From the NCBI RefSeq assembly GCF_000471645.3, contig NZ_AWGA01000006.1, positions 1 through 64,000 on the forward strand: 64,000 nt of DNA, in the 5' to 3' direction. The position numbers and the translations under genes were made by a program. The notes under the pieces were generated by a model that was not told the origin of the DNA, searched no databases, and worked only from the letters and a program-made list of their open reading frames with translations. Origin of the DNA: Candidatus Schmidhempelia bombi str. Bimp (lineage in GTDB: Bacteria > Pseudomonadota > Gammaproteobacteria > Enterobacterales > Orbaceae). Shown here piece after piece: positions 53,169 to 64,000 of the stretch; the stretch's first letter is position 1, and every line of letters begins with the position of its first letter.

Positions 53169-54659
53169 TCACGCTTTATCGTGATAAAGTCGATTTGCCT
53201 TATTAAAGTGTTCTACAATATCATCAGATGGCTTGTTATCCAATAGGCTAACTACAACAATCGCTAATGATGAGAAAATAAATCCTGGGATCAATGAATA
53301 GAGATCAAACCAGTTATAATTTATCCATAGTAATACCGTGACAGCACCAACAACCATTCCGGCTAATGCCCCATTGCGCGTGATACGTTGCCAGAAGACA
53401 GAGAAGATCACCACAGGTCCAAATGCCGCACCAAATCCTGCCCAAGCATAACTAACTAAACCCAGCACACTATTATCAGGATTGATAGCTAATAAAATAG
53501 CGATAATAGCAACTAAAAGTACCATTGCGCGACCAATCCAAACTAATTCAGATTGTGAGGCGGTTGGTCTGATAAATGCTCGATAAAAATCTTCGGTAAT
53601 AGCACTTGAACTGACTAATAATTGGCAACTTAATGAACTCATCACTGCCGCTAGGATAGCCGATAATAAGATGCCAGCTATCCATGGATTAAAGAGCAAT
53701 TTAGATAATTCAATAAAGACGTTTTCGTTTTTTCGGCCCTCAACCGTCACTAAATGAAGGTACTCAGTATGCAGAGAGAAATAAGCAATAGCAAAGAAAC
53801 CAACCGCAATAGCACCACTTAAACATAATACCATCCACGTCATACTAATACGTCTAGCATTTTTCATTACTTTATGTGAATCGGCAGCCATAAAACGGGC
53901 AAGAATATGAGGCTGACCAAAATAGCCTAATCCCCACCCCAATAACGAAATAATGGCAATGACATTCATGCCAGAAAAAAGATTTACATATTCGGGGCTT
54001 TTAGCTTCAATAGCAAGCATAGCATCATTTAAGCCACCCGCATTAACAATGACCATAATAGGCGTAAGAATTAAAGCAAACATCATTAACGTTGCTTGGA
54101 TGGTATCGGTCCAACTCACGGCTAAAAAACCACCGACTAAGGTATAAAGAATAGTGGCACTTGCCCCAGCCAACATAGCCCAACTATAACTCATCCCAAA
54201 GGTGCTTTCAAATAGACGAGCGCCAGCAACGACGCCAGAAGCACAATAAATAGTGAAGAAGATTAAAATAATTAATGCAGAAAATAGACGTAATAAACGA
54301 CTATGATCGTTAAAACGACGAGTAAAGTAATCAGGTAACGTTAACGCATTATGATTGACTTCGGTAAAAACACGCAATCTTCCAGCAATTAACAACCAAT
54401 TAAGATAAGCACCAATAATTAAACCAATAGCAATCCAACTTTGCGATATACCATAAACTAAAATAGCACCCGGTAATCCCATTAACAACCAACCGCTCAT
54501 ATCTGAAGCACCGGCTGAAAGTGCAGTCACAACACTACCAATTTTTCTTCCACCTAAAATATAGTCACCGAAGTTTCGGGTTGATCTAAAGGCGATAAAA
54601 CCAATGATGATCATTCCGCTAATATAAATAACGAAAGTCACGAGCATAGGTAAAGTCAT
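53169..54659 (-). CDS. putP: Sodium/proline symporter
   Basis: A 496-residue SSS-family transporter with about 13 transmembrane segments. Signatures include [53 protein letters not shown] and [18 protein letters not shown]. It imports L-proline with sodium. GAGGAACAC precedes the ATG. No putA is nearby, so the proline may be used for osmoprotection or protein synthesis rather than catabolism. Confidence 0.95.
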   Translation of the reverse strand: MTLPMLVTFVIYISGMIIIGFIAFRSTRNFGDYILGGRKIGSVVTALSAGASDMSGWLLMGLPGAILVYGISQSWIAIGLIIGAYLNWLLIAGRLRVFTEVNHNALTLPDYFTRRFNDHSRLLRLFSALIILIFFTIYCASGVVAGARLFESTFGMSYSWAMLAGASATILYTLVGGFLAVSWTDTIQATLMMFALILTPIMVIVNAGGLNDAMLAIEAKSPEYVNLFSGMNVIAIISLLGWGLGYFGQPHILARFMAADSHKVMKNARRISMTWMVLCLSGAIAVGFFAIAYFSLHTEYLHLVTVEGRKNENVFIELSKLLFNPWIAGILLSAILAAVMSSLSCQLLVSSSAITEDFYRAFIRPTASQSELVWIGRAMVLLVAIIAILLAINPDNSVLGLVSYAWAGFGAAFGPVVIFSVFWQRITRNGALAGMVVGAVTVLLWINYNWFDLYSLIPGFIFSSLAIVVVSLLDNKPSDDIVEHFNKANRLYHDKA

Positions 54660-54957
54660 GTGTTCCTCTTTTTTATTTTTGAATCACGTTTTTTAATTTC
54701 TTAAATAATCATAGGAGGATACCATAAAAACATAGTGTCTACAAAGTAATCTACACCTTTTTATATCAATATTTATTCGATATTATTATTATTGAATTAT
54801 CAACTAATTATGTTAACCATTTTACTGACTAATTTGGCCTTTAGGTTAGCCGGTGTAATTTAACAAATAATAAAATGACCGTGATAGCAAATCTTTTTCT
54901 TTTTCAGAATATTGTTATACTAAACACCCGTTAGTTAGCATAATAATAAAGTCGATA

Positions 54958-55596
54958 ATGAATAGAGCAATCCGAATTGAAATATTGCAACGTCTACAAG
55001 CTCATATTGAAAATCCCAAAACCGAATTAGTGTATCAAACCCCATTTGAATTATTGATTGCGGTCATGTTATCGGCGCAGGCGACCGATGTGAGTGTCAA
55101 TAAAGCAACGAAACCCTTATATGCCGTCGCGAATACGCCAGAAACTATTTTGGCACTGGGTATCGATAAACTGAAAGACTATATTCGTACAATTGGCCTT
55201 TATAATAGTAAAGCTGAAAATATTATTAAAACCTGCCAGCTTTTAATTGAAAAACATCATAGCCAAGTTCCTGAAGATTTTAATGCGTTAATTGCTTTAC
55301 CAGGTGTCGGGAGAAAAACAGCAAATGTGGTGTTAAATACTGCCTTTGGTTGGCCTACGATTGCTGTCGATACCCATATATTTCGAGTCTGTAATCGTAC
55401 GCATTTTGCGCCAGGTAAAACAGTTGAAGCAGTAGAAGAAAAATTATTAAACGTGGTGCCTAATCAATATAAATTGGATTGCCATCACTTATTTATTTTA
55501 CATGGTCGTTATACATGTATTGCTCGTAAACCACGTTGCGGAGCTTGTGTTATTGAAGATTTGTGTGAATTTAAAGATAAAATTTATCCGGAGTAA
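54958..55596 (+). CDS. nth: Endonuclease III
   Basis: A 212-residue DNA glycosylase/AP lyase for oxidised pyrimidines. The helix-hairpin-helix LPGVGRKTANVVL carries the catalytic lysine, the catalytic aspartate lies in IAVDTHIFRV, and the C-terminal 4Fe-4S ligands are arranged C-x6-C-x2-C-x5-C (CIARKPRCGACVIEDLC). Strongly Escherichia-like. smrB follows after 3 bp. Confidence 0.97.
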   Translation: MNRAIRIEILQRLQAHIENPKTELVYQTPFELLIAVMLSAQATDVSVNKATKPLYAVANTPETILALGIDKLKDYIRTIGLYNSKAENIIKTCQLLIEKHHSQVPEDFNALIALPGVGRKTANVVLNTAFGWPTIAVDTHIFRVCNRTHFAPGKTVEAVEEKLLNVVPNQYKLDCHHLFILHGRYTCIARKPRCGACVIEDLCEFKDKIYPE

Positions 55597-55599
55597 AAT

Positions 55600-56151
55600 A
55601 TGTCGAAGAATGCGAAACCCTCTGCCGAAGACATTGCTTTATTTAAAGCTGCCATCGGCGCTGTAAAACGGATCAAACAGGATACTGTTGTCCACTCTCC
55701 ACGAAAAATACCCAATAAAAATAAGAATGAGATCAAACGCCAATATCAACAACATGATGATACATTCTATTTTTCTGACCATTATCAACCATTACTGCAA
55801 GAAGATCCTATTCGCTATTGTCGTCCAGACTGTGATACTTATCAACTTAAAAAGCTAAGACGAGGAGACTATATCCCCGATTTCTTTCTTGATTTACATG
55901 GCTTAACTCAGCAACAAGCAAAGCAAGAAATTGCGGCACTAATAACAGCCTGCTTAAATGAACATGTTGATTGTGCTTGTATTATGTACGGACATGGTAA
56001 ACATATTTTGAAAAAACAAACGCCTATGTGGTTAGCCCAGCATCCAAATGTTCTCTGTTTTCATCAAGCAACCAAAGAATATGGTGGCAACGCAGCGCTA
56101 CTGCTACTTATTGATATTGATTGTGATGATAAGGTGAATAAGATTGAATAG
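55600..56151 (+). CDS. smrB: Smr-domain endonuclease SmrB, ribosome rescue
   Basis: A 183-residue protein, the same length as E. coli SmrB (YfcN). The C-terminal Smr domain has [16 protein letters not shown] and the [18 protein letters not shown] motif; the N-terminal helix is lysine-rich. SmrB cleaves mRNA between collided ribosomes. It starts 3 bp after nth, so the two are co-transcribed. Confidence 0.93.
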   Translation: MSKNAKPSAEDIALFKAAIGAVKRIKQDTVVHSPRKIPNKNKNEIKRQYQQHDDTFYFSDHYQPLLQEDPIRYCRPDCDTYQLKKLRRGDYIPDFFLDLHGLTQQQAKQEIAALITACLNEHVDCACIMYGHGKHILKKQTPMWLAQHPNVLCFHQATKEYGGNAALLLLIDIDCDDKVNKIE

Positions 56152-56485
56152 AAACCTTTCTCACTTTCCACCCATATTAAAAATATGTACCTGTATTTGT
56201 TATCAGGGTAGTAATGACCTTAAATCACAATTATTTTATTAAAATTAAGTTTAGATTTTAGCAAGATGATTTGTATTTTAAATACTCGTCACATTCCACA
56301 GTGATAATCATAATTAAACGACCAATAAACTAAGAAAGTATCATTGTATACATAATTTATTTAAAACGAACTATTGAAGTGATCTGATGTATGCTGATTT
56401 ACTCACGGAATATATAGACTGACATGGACAAAAAACCCGCACCTTCATAAGGAATAAGGCCGGATTTTTTAACCATAATGATGAA
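56152..56485. other. Intergenic region between convergent smrB and greA
   Basis: 334 bp with no open frame of note. It contains the greA-side hairpin at 56430-56470 and is otherwise featureless AT-rich DNA. Confidence 0.5.
56430..56470 (-). terminator. Terminator between smrB and greA
   Basis: An A-run, then CCGCACCTT pairing with AAGGCCGG across a short loop, then a T-run. The symmetric A/T flanks fit bidirectional termination of convergent genes. Confidence 0.65.
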
Positions 56486-56962
56486 CTAGATATAGGCTAC
56501 CTTGATGATATCAAATTCGACTTCCCCACCAGGGGTAACAATGCGAGCCGTATCATCTTGCTCTTTACCAATTAGTCCACGTGCAATAGGTGAATTAACC
56601 GAAATCAGATTTTGTTTAAAATCAGCCTCATCATCGCCAACGATACGATAAGTAATTTCTTCATCAGTATCAACATTAACGACGGTAACGGTAGCACCAA
56701 AGATAATACGACCATTATTTACCATTTTAGTGATATCAATCACTTGTGCATTGGATAATTTACTTTCAATCTCTTTAATCCGACCTTCGCAAAAACCTTG
56801 CTGCTCTCTCGCCGCGTGATATTCTGCGTTTTCTTTTAAATCACCATGAGCTCGTGCTTCAGCTATTGCATTAATAATCTTTGGTCGCTGAACTGTTTTT
56901 AACTCTTCCAATTCGGCACGTAAAAGTTCAACACCTCTTACTGTCATTGGGATTTGTTTCAT
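56486..56962 (-). CDS. greA: Transcription elongation factor GreA
   Basis: A 158-residue factor, the E. coli length. The N-terminal coiled coil ([20 protein letters not shown]) carries the acidic tip [16 protein letters not shown] that enters the RNA polymerase secondary channel. The C-terminal FKBP-like domain ends with [15 protein letters not shown]. It stimulates cleavage of backtracked transcripts. Confidence 0.97.
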   Translation of the reverse strand: MKQIPMTVRGVELLRAELEELKTVQRPKIINAIAEARAHGDLKENAEYHAAREQQGFCEGRIKEIESKLSNAQVIDITKMVNNGRIIFGATVTVVNVDTDEEITYRIVGDDEADFKQNLISVNSPIARGLIGKEQDDTARIVTPGGEVEFDIIKVAYI

Positions 56963-57159
56963 CGCTCGTTTTTCTCCCTGTTAAAACAAATTATAATGAT
57001 TTAAGTCATTATAATAAAAAAATAAAAACTACCTTTTACAAAGGTATTATAAAATGATGATAACAATAAATTTCACACTTTAGTTTTTTTTAAAACCTAT
57101 GATATGCTAAATGCTAATAGGCGACATCCAATACTATTTATAAAATAAATAACAAAAAT

Positions 57160-58893
57160 ATGAATAAATTCACACACCGCTTAATACGGTTATTAATGCT
57201 ACTTCTTTGGATTATGTGGGCAATAGTCATTATCGCTATTTTATCCATAAAAACGGATTTTGGTGCCAAGATATTAGTTCGTTATATATCAGATAATAAT
57301 AACATATTTTCACTAAAAATAGGTAATGTTAGCCATTCATTCAATAAACCCTACGAATTTATCATTAACGATTTTTGTTTAAATGATAAATCGACAGGAA
57401 AAACGATCATTCAAAACGCACAACTGACCTTGGCGCTAGATATGTCAACACTATTTCACCATCCTATTTGGCAATATGTCATCATTAATCATGGTCAGCT
57501 GAATTTATCGTTAGATCAACTACAACAATCGCCATTGCAACATTATTTCCCAACTAAACATTTACAATTGATTGATGTCACCGCTTATCTACACAACACC
57601 CAAGGACTAGAGAGTCATATCACTGGCTTAACTGGAGGCGTCAAACCTTGGTTACCCCATAAATTAGCAACAGATCAAACGGTAGAATTTAATTTCACAA
57701 CCCAAACAACCCAACTCAATCAATTGACGATCAATAAGATGGTAATAGGTGGCATTGAAAAAAATGGTAATATCTATTTAAATAATGTCGGCGGTAATCT
57801 TTATCATGGCTTTTTTCTCGCTAAAGCTAACCATTTAGCTGATCAGCATTGGGTAATTAATGAGTTACATTTTAATCATATCAATTCGCCCGATGATCAA
57901 ATAATTAAAACGTTTGAATCAACAATTCAACATCTACCACCACTTACCATCAAGAAACTTTATGTGCTAAATAGTTCTTTTGATCTGCCGCAGTTTAAAA
58001 TAGAAAAAGGGAATATTGAACTTGTTGATATCAGATATAATAACCATTGGTCATGGCGTAATGCTTCGTTTATCGCTAATGCCGATAATGTTGTTATCAA
58101 TGATCATCATTTTTCTGATCTATTAATCCGAGGAAAAATTAATCCCCAACAACTCATTATTGAAAAGGCTGAAAGCCGTTGGAATCGTGGTATTATTTCA
58201 CTTAATGGAATATGGCAGGAAAATCAGCTAAGACTAAATAAACTGTTCATTGCGGGTATTCGCTATACGTTACCCAATGACTGGTTAAGCAGGATCAATA
58301 ACAAAAAATTACCTAGTTATCTGGCAAATATAACGATTGATGATTTTACACTCACCCCAAGTTTGATTATTGATACACGGTCAGCGTTTCCTATGCAGTT
58401 TACGGCTCTTGAAGTAGAAGGGAAAGATTTAGATCTAATACATAATCGTCGTTTTGCTTTATCTCGAGGTGATCTTAATATAAAAGCTTATGATGCGACT
58501 ATCAATAAGGTGGCATTACATTATAACGATTTATCTATAAATATTAGTCGTCAAGCTAAATCCAATACCCAAAAAAGATCAAGCAATACTATCATAAATA
58601 TGACATTTAGTGCCTTAACCGATACCGGCATAATAGATGCTAGGATCGTCGTGAATAAAACACAGAAACAATTGCAAAAACTTAATATCATCGGTAAAAA
58701 TGTTGATTCACAATTATTAAAACAATGGCATATTATTGAGAATCCAACCGATAGTATGGAGTTCTCTGTTAGCTTAAGCGGTGATTATGATCCACTTAAT
58801 CTCGCTGGAAAATTGAGTAATGAAGATTTAAATCAAACTAGGCATTATAATATTACTCATAATCAAATAAGGACAAATGACCAGCAGTATTAA
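57160..58893 (+). CDS. yicH: AsmA-family protein YicH
   Basis: A 577-residue protein with one N-terminal membrane anchor (about residues 9-30) and a long periplasmic part. It matches E. coli YicH (569) in layout: TDFGAKILVRYISDNN after the anchor, GLTGGVKPWLPH, PPLTIKKLYVLNSSFDLPQF and ESRWNRGIISLNGIW. AsmA-like proteins form periplasmic bridges implicated in phospholipid transport to the outer membrane; the precise role of YicH is unknown. ada follows after 32 bp. Confidence 0.85.
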   Translation: MNKFTHRLIRLLMLLLWIMWAIVIIAILSIKTDFGAKILVRYISDNNNIFSLKIGNVSHSFNKPYEFIINDFCLNDKSTGKTIIQNAQLTLALDMSTLFHHPIWQYVIINHGQLNLSLDQLQQSPLQHYFPTKHLQLIDVTAYLHNTQGLESHITGLTGGVKPWLPHKLATDQTVEFNFTTQTTQLNQLTINKMVIGGIEKNGNIYLNNVGGNLYHGFFLAKANHLADQHWVINELHFNHINSPDDQIIKTFESTIQHLPPLTIKKLYVLNSSFDLPQFKIEKGNIELVDIRYNNHWSWRNASFIANADNVVINDHHFSDLLIRGKINPQQLIIEKAESRWNRGIISLNGIWQENQLRLNKLFIAGIRYTLPNDWLSRINNKKLPSYLANITIDDFTLTPSLIIDTRSAFPMQFTALEVEGKDLDLIHNRRFALSRGDLNIKAYDATINKVALHYNDLSINISRQAKSNTQKRSSNTIINMTFSALTDTGIIDARIVVNKTQKQLQKLNIIGKNVDSQLLKQWHIIENPTDSMEFSVSLSGDYDPLNLAGKLSNEDLNQTRHYNITHNQIRTNDQQY

Positions 58894-58925
58894 TAGCGAT
58901 AGCCTTCATCTCAATAGGAGCAATC

Positions 58926-59972
58926 ATGACAATAAACGTAAGTAATCCTATGTTAAACAGTACAGATGATAACCATCTCGCCCAACAAACCGCGTTTTAT
59001 TGTCTTACACCAAGTGGGATTTTTTGCCAGACTGACTGTCAATGTAGCCAGCGAACTCATAAACACCATAAATATCTAGCTAGCTATTCACTGGCAATGC
59101 GTAAAGGTTATCGCCCTTGTCAACTTTGTCGTCCTTACTTGATCACGAATGAAATAGCGTCATCTATGGCAGAATTATTAGAGCAACTCCATCAATCTCC
59201 TAAGCAATCGATGACAACAAGTGACTTAAGTTTATTTGGTTTAACTCTGCCACAAGTACAGCATTGGTTTAAAAATCATTATGGTTTAACCTTTAGCAAC
59301 TATCGAAAATTATTGTCTATTAATAATCATTTTAATCAATGCCAACAGGATCATATTGACTTTAATACGAGTGATAACAACCACGCGACTATTTTAGATA
59401 GTATTGAGTTATTACAACAATGTATTACTAACACTAATATAACCAACACATCGCCAAACCAACTTCCATTAACACGGATCAAAACGCCAATCGGAGAACT
59501 AATTGCTGCGACGACAACGCGTGGAATTTGTCTACTGGAATTTGCCGATCAACGATCTATTTCTACCCAACTTAACGCTATTAGTCACTATTTTAATGCC
59601 AGATTAGTATGGGAAGAAAATCCCAACTTTACGCTATTAAGACAACAGCTTAATGCCTATTTCTCGGGTAACCTAACACAATTTACAGTGAATTTAGATT
59701 TGGCGGGTACACCATTTCAACAAACGGTATGGCAACAATTACGACAAATTACCTATGGACAGTGCATAACTTATCAACAACAAGCGCAAGCGATGGGCCA
59801 TCCCAAAGCAGTTAGAGCGGTTGCGACTGCAAATGGTATGAACCGTATTAGTATTATTATTCCTTGTCATCGGATTATTGGTTCCAATGGAAGTTTGACT
59901 GGTTATGCCGGTGGGGTATGGCGCAAACAGTACCTTTTAGATTTAGAACAACAAAATAAATTTAAAATATAA
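58926..59972 (+). CDS. ada: Ada-like DNA alkylation repair protein with reduced AraC domain
   Basis: A 348-residue protein in the Ada order. The N-terminal zinc domain has C34 (methyl acceptor by analogy), C38, C65 and C68 (GIFCQTDCQ, RPCQLCRP). A helix-turn-helix-like region sits at about 85-135 (LTLPQVQHWFKNHYGLTFSN). The C-terminal O6-methylguanine methyltransferase has C314 in IIPCHRIIG. The second AraC helix-turn-helix of E. coli Ada is not recognisable; an Asn/Thr-rich stretch replaces it. Repair activity looks intact, while gene activation may be altered. AGGAGC lies before the ATG. Confidence 0.85.
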   Translation: MTINVSNPMLNSTDDNHLAQQTAFYCLTPSGIFCQTDCQCSQRTHKHHKYLASYSLAMRKGYRPCQLCRPYLITNEIASSMAELLEQLHQSPKQSMTTSDLSLFGLTLPQVQHWFKNHYGLTFSNYRKLLSINNHFNQCQQDHIDFNTSDNNHATILDSIELLQQCITNTNITNTSPNQLPLTRIKTPIGELIAATTTRGICLLEFADQRSISTQLNAISHYFNARLVWEENPNFTLLRQQLNAYFSGNLTQFTVNLDLAGTPFQQTVWQQLRQITYGQCITYQQQAQAMGHPKAVRAVATANGMNRISIIIPCHRIIGSNGSLTGYAGGVWRKQYLLDLEQQNKFKI

Positions 59973-60045
59973 ATCAATAAGTTAAGCTAAAAAAGCTGAC
60001 TTTATATCCTTTACAAATTGTGGTTCGGCTTTCTACGCTAAAAAA

Positions 60046-60054
60046 TGGTATAAT
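60046..60054 (+). promoter_or_regulatory. Extended -10 promoter element before dnaE
   Basis: TGGTATAAT contains a perfect -10 box (60049-60054) preceded by the TGn extension, 48 bp upstream of dnaE. No strong -35 is seen, which is common for extended -10 promoters. Confidence 0.5.
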
Positions 60055-60101
60055 CCATTTCATCTCTATTTTTAATGTCAAAATGCTAATACACAACTGA
60101 T

Positions 60102-63100
60102 ATGACTGATCCTAAATTTATCCACTTACATGTACATAGTGATTTTTCTATGATTGATGGTATGGCTAAAACCGATGTTTTAGTAAAACAAGCCGCTAAC
60201 CTATCAATGCCAGCTATGGCGATCACTGACTTTACCAACTTATGTGGCTTAATTAAATTTTATGGTTCGTCATTATCGCGCGGTATCAAGCCAATTATCG
60301 GTGCCGATTTAACCATCCGGCAAGATGATAACAATGATGAACACTATACTATTACCGTATTAGCTGCTAATAATACAGGATATCATAATCTGACCCTACT
60401 CATCTCTAAAGCCTATCAACGCGGTTATGTAGGTGAAGGTCCTGTGGTTGATCGTAGCTGGTTGGTGGAACATAAAGAAGGATTGATTATTTTAGCTGGA
60501 CGACAAAGCGATATCGGTACTGCCCTTATCCGCCATAATCAGCAATTATTGGAAAATCATCTTCAATTTTATCAAACCCACTTTGCTCAGCATTTTTATT
60601 TGGAGTTAGTTAGAACGGGGCGTGAGCATGAGGATCTTTACATAAAACAGAGTGTACTATTAGCAGAACAACATAACTTACCTGTTGTTGCAACTAATGA
60701 TGTCTGTTTTATTGCAGCTGACGATTTCGAAGCTCACGAAATTCGCGTGGCTATTCATGATGGCAATACCCTCGATGATCCCAAAAGACCCAGAAAATAT
60801 TCACCACAACAATATTTCCGTACAGAGCAGGAAATGTGTGAATTATTTGCTGATATCCCTGAAGCGCTGGCAAACAGTGTTGAAATAGCAAAACGTTGTA
60901 ATGTATCTATACGATTAGGTGAATATTTTTTACCTCAGTTCCCCACCGGTGACATGTCAACCGAAGAGTACTTAGTGCATAAATCACGTCAAGGTCTGGA
61001 AGAACGCCTTGTATTGCTTTTCCCTAATGAGAAAGAACGAGCGAGTAAACGTGGACAATATGATCAACGACTACAAACAGAATTAGAAGTAATTAACCAA
61101 ATGGGATTTCCTGGTTACTTCTTGATCGTCATGGAGTTTATTCAATGGTCAAAAGATAATGGTGTCCCTGTTGGACCGGGTCGTGGATCGGGAGCGGGCT
61201 CACTGGTCGCTTATGCTTTAAAAATCACCGATCTTGATCCATTACAATTTGATTTACTTTTTGAACGTTTCTTAAATCCAGAGCGGGTATCCATGCCCGA
61301 TTTTGATGTCGACTTTTGTATGGAGAAACGCGATCAGGTGATCGATCACGTTGCAGACATGTATGGACGCGATGCGGTTTCACAAATCATTACCTTTGGT
61401 ACCATGGCTGCTAAAGCGGTGATTCGAGATGTTGGGCGCGTTCTTGGTCACCCTTATGGCTTTGTTGATCGTATTTCTAAGCTTATTCCTGCTGATCCAG
61501 GCATGACATTAGCGAAAGCCTTTGAGGTTGAACCTCAATTACCTACCCTATATGAAACCAATGAAGAAGTTAAAGCCCTTATTGACATCGCACGCCAATT
61601 AGAAGGGGTAACGCGCAATGCAGGGAAACATGCTGGTGGCGTGGTAATATCTCCCACCAAAATTACCGATTTTTCGCCTATTTATTGCGATTCAGAAGGG
61701 AACTATCCCGTCACACAGTTTGATAAAAATGATGTTGAATATGCTGGTCTGGTTAAATTCGATTTCTTAGGATTACGTACCCTGACTATTATCGATTGGG
61801 CGCTAAAAATGATTAACTCTCGACTTACAAAAGAAGGGAAAGCACCGATTGATATTACCAATATTCCCCTTCACGATCAAAAATCGTTTGATTTACTGCT
61901 CAAAGCCGAAACCACAGCCGTATTTCAGCTAGAATCGCGAGGAATGAAAGATCTTATCCGTCGCTTAAAACCTGACTGCTTCGAAGATATGATTGCATTG
62001 GTGGCTTTATTTCGCCCAGGTCCACTACAATCGGGCATGGTCGATAACTTTATTGATCGTAAACATGGGCGTGAAGCAGTTTCTTATCCAGATAGTCAAT
62101 ATCAACATGAGTCTCTCAAACCCATATTAGAGCCGACCTATGGCATTATCTTGTATCAAGAACAAGTTATGCAGATTGCTCAAACCTTATCGGGTTATAC
62201 CTTAGGTGGTGCAGACTTATTACGTCGCGCTATGGGTAAAAAGAAGCCAGAAGAGATGGCAAAACAACGTTCGGTTTTCAAGGATGGGGCAGAGAAACAA
62301 GGAATTGATGGTGAACTTTCAATGAAAATCTTTGATTTAGTTGAAAAGTTTGCTGGTTATGGATTTAATAAATCGCATTCTGCGGCGTATGCCTTGGTCT
62401 CTTATCAAACTTTATGGCTAAAAGCACACTATCCGGCTGAATTTATGGCTGCTGTTATGACAGCCGATATGGATAATACTGATAAAATTGTAGGGCTAGT
62501 CGATGAATGCTTACGTATGGGATTAAAAATCAATCCACCCGATATTAATAGTGGATTGTACCATTTCCATGTCAATGATCGTGGCGAAATTGTTTATGGG
62601 ATTGGCGCTATAAAAGGAGTAGGAGAAGGCCCTATTGAAGCTATTGTCGAAGCACGTAATAATGGGGGTTACTTCAAAGACATCTTTGAACTATGCGCGC
62701 GTACAGATATGAAAAAAATTAACCGTCGCGTCTTAGAAAAGCTGACCATGTCTGGTGCCTTCGACCGTTTAGGGCCTCATAGAGCGGCGATTTTACATAG
62801 TATTCATGATGCAATACAGGCTGCTGATCAACATGCTAAAGCTGAAGAGATTGGTCAAGCCGATATGTTTGGCGTGCTCACTGCACAGCCAGAAGAAGTA
62901 GAGCACGCTTACGCTAATGTCCCACAATTGCCAGAACAAGTGATATTAGACGGTGAGCGCGAAGCATTAGGACTATACTTATCAGGTCATCCTGTTACGC
63001 AATACCTAAAAGAGCTTAGCCGTTATACTACCGGTGCACGCTTAAATGAAGTTGCGCCAACTGATTGGGGAAAAATGGCAACCGTCGCTGGTTTAGCAAT

Positions 63101-63581
63101 TAGCGCACGCGTTCGATTGACGAAACGTGGCAATCGTATCGGTTTATGCACGATTGACGATAGATCAGGGCGCTTAGATTTAATGCTATTTAGTGATACA
63201 CTAGAGAAATATGAACATTTATTAGTACAAGATAAGATTTTAATTGCCAGCGGTCAAATTAGTATGGATGACTTTAATGGTGGATTTCGAATGACGGTAA
63301 GAGAACTGATGGATCTTAGCGAGGCACGGGAAAAATATGTGCGTGGTTTAGCGCTTTCAGTCGAAACATCACAAATCAACCAACATTTATTACAGCGCTT
63401 ACAACTTGCATTTGAACCACATAAAAATGGCACAGTGCCAGTTCATCTTTATTACCAAAGTAAACAAGCTCGAACCCGATTACGTTTTGGTACGACATGG
63501 AGAGTAACACCAGATGATAATCTGATTATTAATTTAAAACAGGTGTTAGGTAATGAACAGGTCGAATTAGAGTTTGAATAA
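60102..63581 (+). CDS. dnaE: DNA polymerase III alpha subunit
   Basis: An 1159-residue replicative polymerase (E. coli 1160). The PHP domain opens with [13 protein letters not shown]. The catalytic palm has [16 protein letters not shown] and the aspartates of [13 protein letters not shown]. The fingers include [14 protein letters not shown], and [17 protein letters not shown] is the family signature. An OB-fold lies near the C terminus ([20 protein letters not shown]). It synthesises both strands in the Pol III holoenzyme. accA follows, as in E. coli. Confidence 0.98.
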   Translation: MTDPKFIHLHVHSDFSMIDGMAKTDVLVKQAANLSMPAMAITDFTNLCGLIKFYGSSLSRGIKPIIGADLTIRQDDNNDEHYTITVLAANNTGYHNLTLLISKAYQRGYVGEGPVVDRSWLVEHKEGLIILAGRQSDIGTALIRHNQQLLENHLQFYQTHFAQHFYLELVRTGREHEDLYIKQSVLLAEQHNLPVVATNDVCFIAADDFEAHEIRVAIHDGNTLDDPKRPRKYSPQQYFRTEQEMCELFADIPEALANSVEIAKRCNVSIRLGEYFLPQFPTGDMSTEEYLVHKSRQGLEERLVLLFPNEKERASKRGQYDQRLQTELEVINQMGFPGYFLIVMEFIQWSKDNGVPVGPGRGSGAGSLVAYALKITDLDPLQFDLLFERFLNPERVSMPDFDVDFCMEKRDQVIDHVADMYGRDAVSQIITFGTMAAKAVIRDVGRVLGHPYGFVDRISKLIPADPGMTLAKAFEVEPQLPTLYETNEEVKALIDIARQLEGVTRNAGKHAGGVVISPTKITDFSPIYCDSEGNYPVTQFDKNDVEYAGLVKFDFLGLRTLTIIDWALKMINSRLTKEGKAPIDITNIPLHDQKSFDLLLKAETTAVFQLESRGMKDLIRRLKPDCFEDMIALVALFRPGPLQSGMVDNFIDRKHGREAVSYPDSQYQHESLKPILEPTYGIILYQEQVMQIAQTLSGYTLGGADLLRRAMGKKKPEEMAKQRSVFKDGAEKQGIDGELSMKIFDLVEKFAGYGFNKSHSAAYALVSYQTLWLKAHYPAEFMAAVMTADMDNTDKIVGLVDECLRMGLKINPPDINSGLYHFHVNDRGEIVYGIGAIKGVGEGPIEAIVEARNNGGYFKDIFELCARTDMKKINRRVLEKLTMSGAFDRLGPHRAAILHSIHDAIQAADQHAKAEEIGQADMFGVLTAQPEEVEHAYANVPQLPEQVILDGEREALGLYLSGHPVTQYLKELSRYTTGARLNEVAPTDWGKMATVAGLAISARVRLTKRGNRIGLCTIDDRSGRLDLMLFSDTLEKYEHLLVQDKILIASGQISMDDFNGGFRMTVRELMDLSEAREKYVRGLALSVETSQINQHLLQRLQLAFEPHKNGTVPVHLYYQSKQARTRLRFGTTWRVTPDDNLIINLKQVLGNEQVELEFE

Positions 63582-63747
63582 TCATTTATGATTAACGATA
63601 GTGTATAGTTGTGATTAAACTAAAAATATGATTTAATTTTATAGCAAAATAAGAACATTACGTAGTAAAATTTAACGAATAAATTAAAACCAAAGGCGTG
63701 TTTCTTAGTTCGCTTAATATAAGAAACAGCAATAATAGAGTATACAT

Positions 63748-64000
63748 ATGAATAATTTTCTTGATTTTGAAAAACCGATCGCAGAGTTAGAAGCTAAAAT
63801 TGCTGCTTTGCGCGATATAGATTCACAAAATACCCAAATTGATGTGAATCTCGATAAAGAAATCAAACAATTGAATAAAAAAAGTGAAGAATTAACTAAA
63901 AAGGTGTTCTCCAATTTAACCGCATGGCAAGTAGCCCAGTTAGCACGCCATCCAAATCGACCTTATACCTTAGATTATATCCAAGAAATTTTTACTGATT
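63748..64000 (+). CDS. accA: Acetyl-CoA carboxylase carboxyltransferase alpha subunit, N-terminal part
   Basis: The frame from ATG 63748 runs off the right edge after 84 codons. The product begins [20 protein letters not shown] and contains [20 protein letters not shown], both diagnostic of AccA. With AccD it transfers the carboxyl group from biotin to acetyl-CoA, the first step of fatty acid synthesis. Position after dnaE agrees with E. coli. Confidence 0.96.
   Translation, partial: MNNFLDFEKPIAELEAKIAALRDIDSQNTQIDVNLDKEIKQLNKKSEELTKKVFSNLTAWQVAQLARHPNRPYTLDYIQEIFTD

Overview
The window is an AT-rich gammaproteobacterial chromosome segment. Gene content and order follow the Enterobacterales/Pasteurellales core: rpsU-dnaG-rpoD, yfgJ-der-bamB-yfgM-hisS-ispG-rodZ, pdxY-tyrS, grpE divergent from nadK-recN-bamE, and dnaE-accA. 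The low GC and the mix of Escherichia-like proteins with a Pseudomonas-type HemB suggest an Orbaceae-like (Gilliamella/Frischella/Orbus) bacterium. That placement is inference; there is no rRNA gene to confirm it. I saw no tRNA, rRNA, CRISPR array or intact insertion sequence.

Layout. (1) 1-4346: a formate-linked redox operon, aegA (5' end outside the window), hydN and fdhF. FdhF has Cys where E. coli has selenocysteine. (2) 4724-12345: a complete heme island. hmuV-hmuU-chuY-chuX-chuW on the minus strand diverges from a TonB-dependent receptor and chuT on the plus strand, with two Fur-box-like sites between them. Together they import heme and open the ring anaerobically by a radical-SAM enzyme, releasing iron. 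(3) 12871-21549: a very AT-rich accessory locus and the most unusual part of the window. It starts with a 1095-residue putative peptidoglycan-degrading effector (M23-like domain interrupted by SH3-like domains, plus a C-terminal amidase). An exported Sel1-repeat protein follows, flanked by remnants of tandem paralogues. Two further cassettes each hold a truncated effector fragment with a different 3' end, followed by an exported protein of unknown family. The pattern fits a polymorphic effector array with orphan or decaying immunity genes. (4) 22049-64000: housekeeping genes for heme synthesis, replication and transcription initiation, phosphate uptake, proteolysis, translation, DNA repair, envelope assembly, NAD, isoprenoid and vitamin B6 metabolism, proline uptake and DNA polymerase III. 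The window ends inside accA.

Several intergenic gaps hold short gene remnants: 4558-4728, 21714-21881, 23172-23336 and a LOTUS-like fragment at 38905-39108. Gene erosion is therefore not restricted to the effector locus. Starts were moved from the longest open frame where Shine-Dalgarno sites, signal peptides, promoters or family length argued for it (fdhF, ptrA, grpE, rodZ, tyrS, ispG, hydN).
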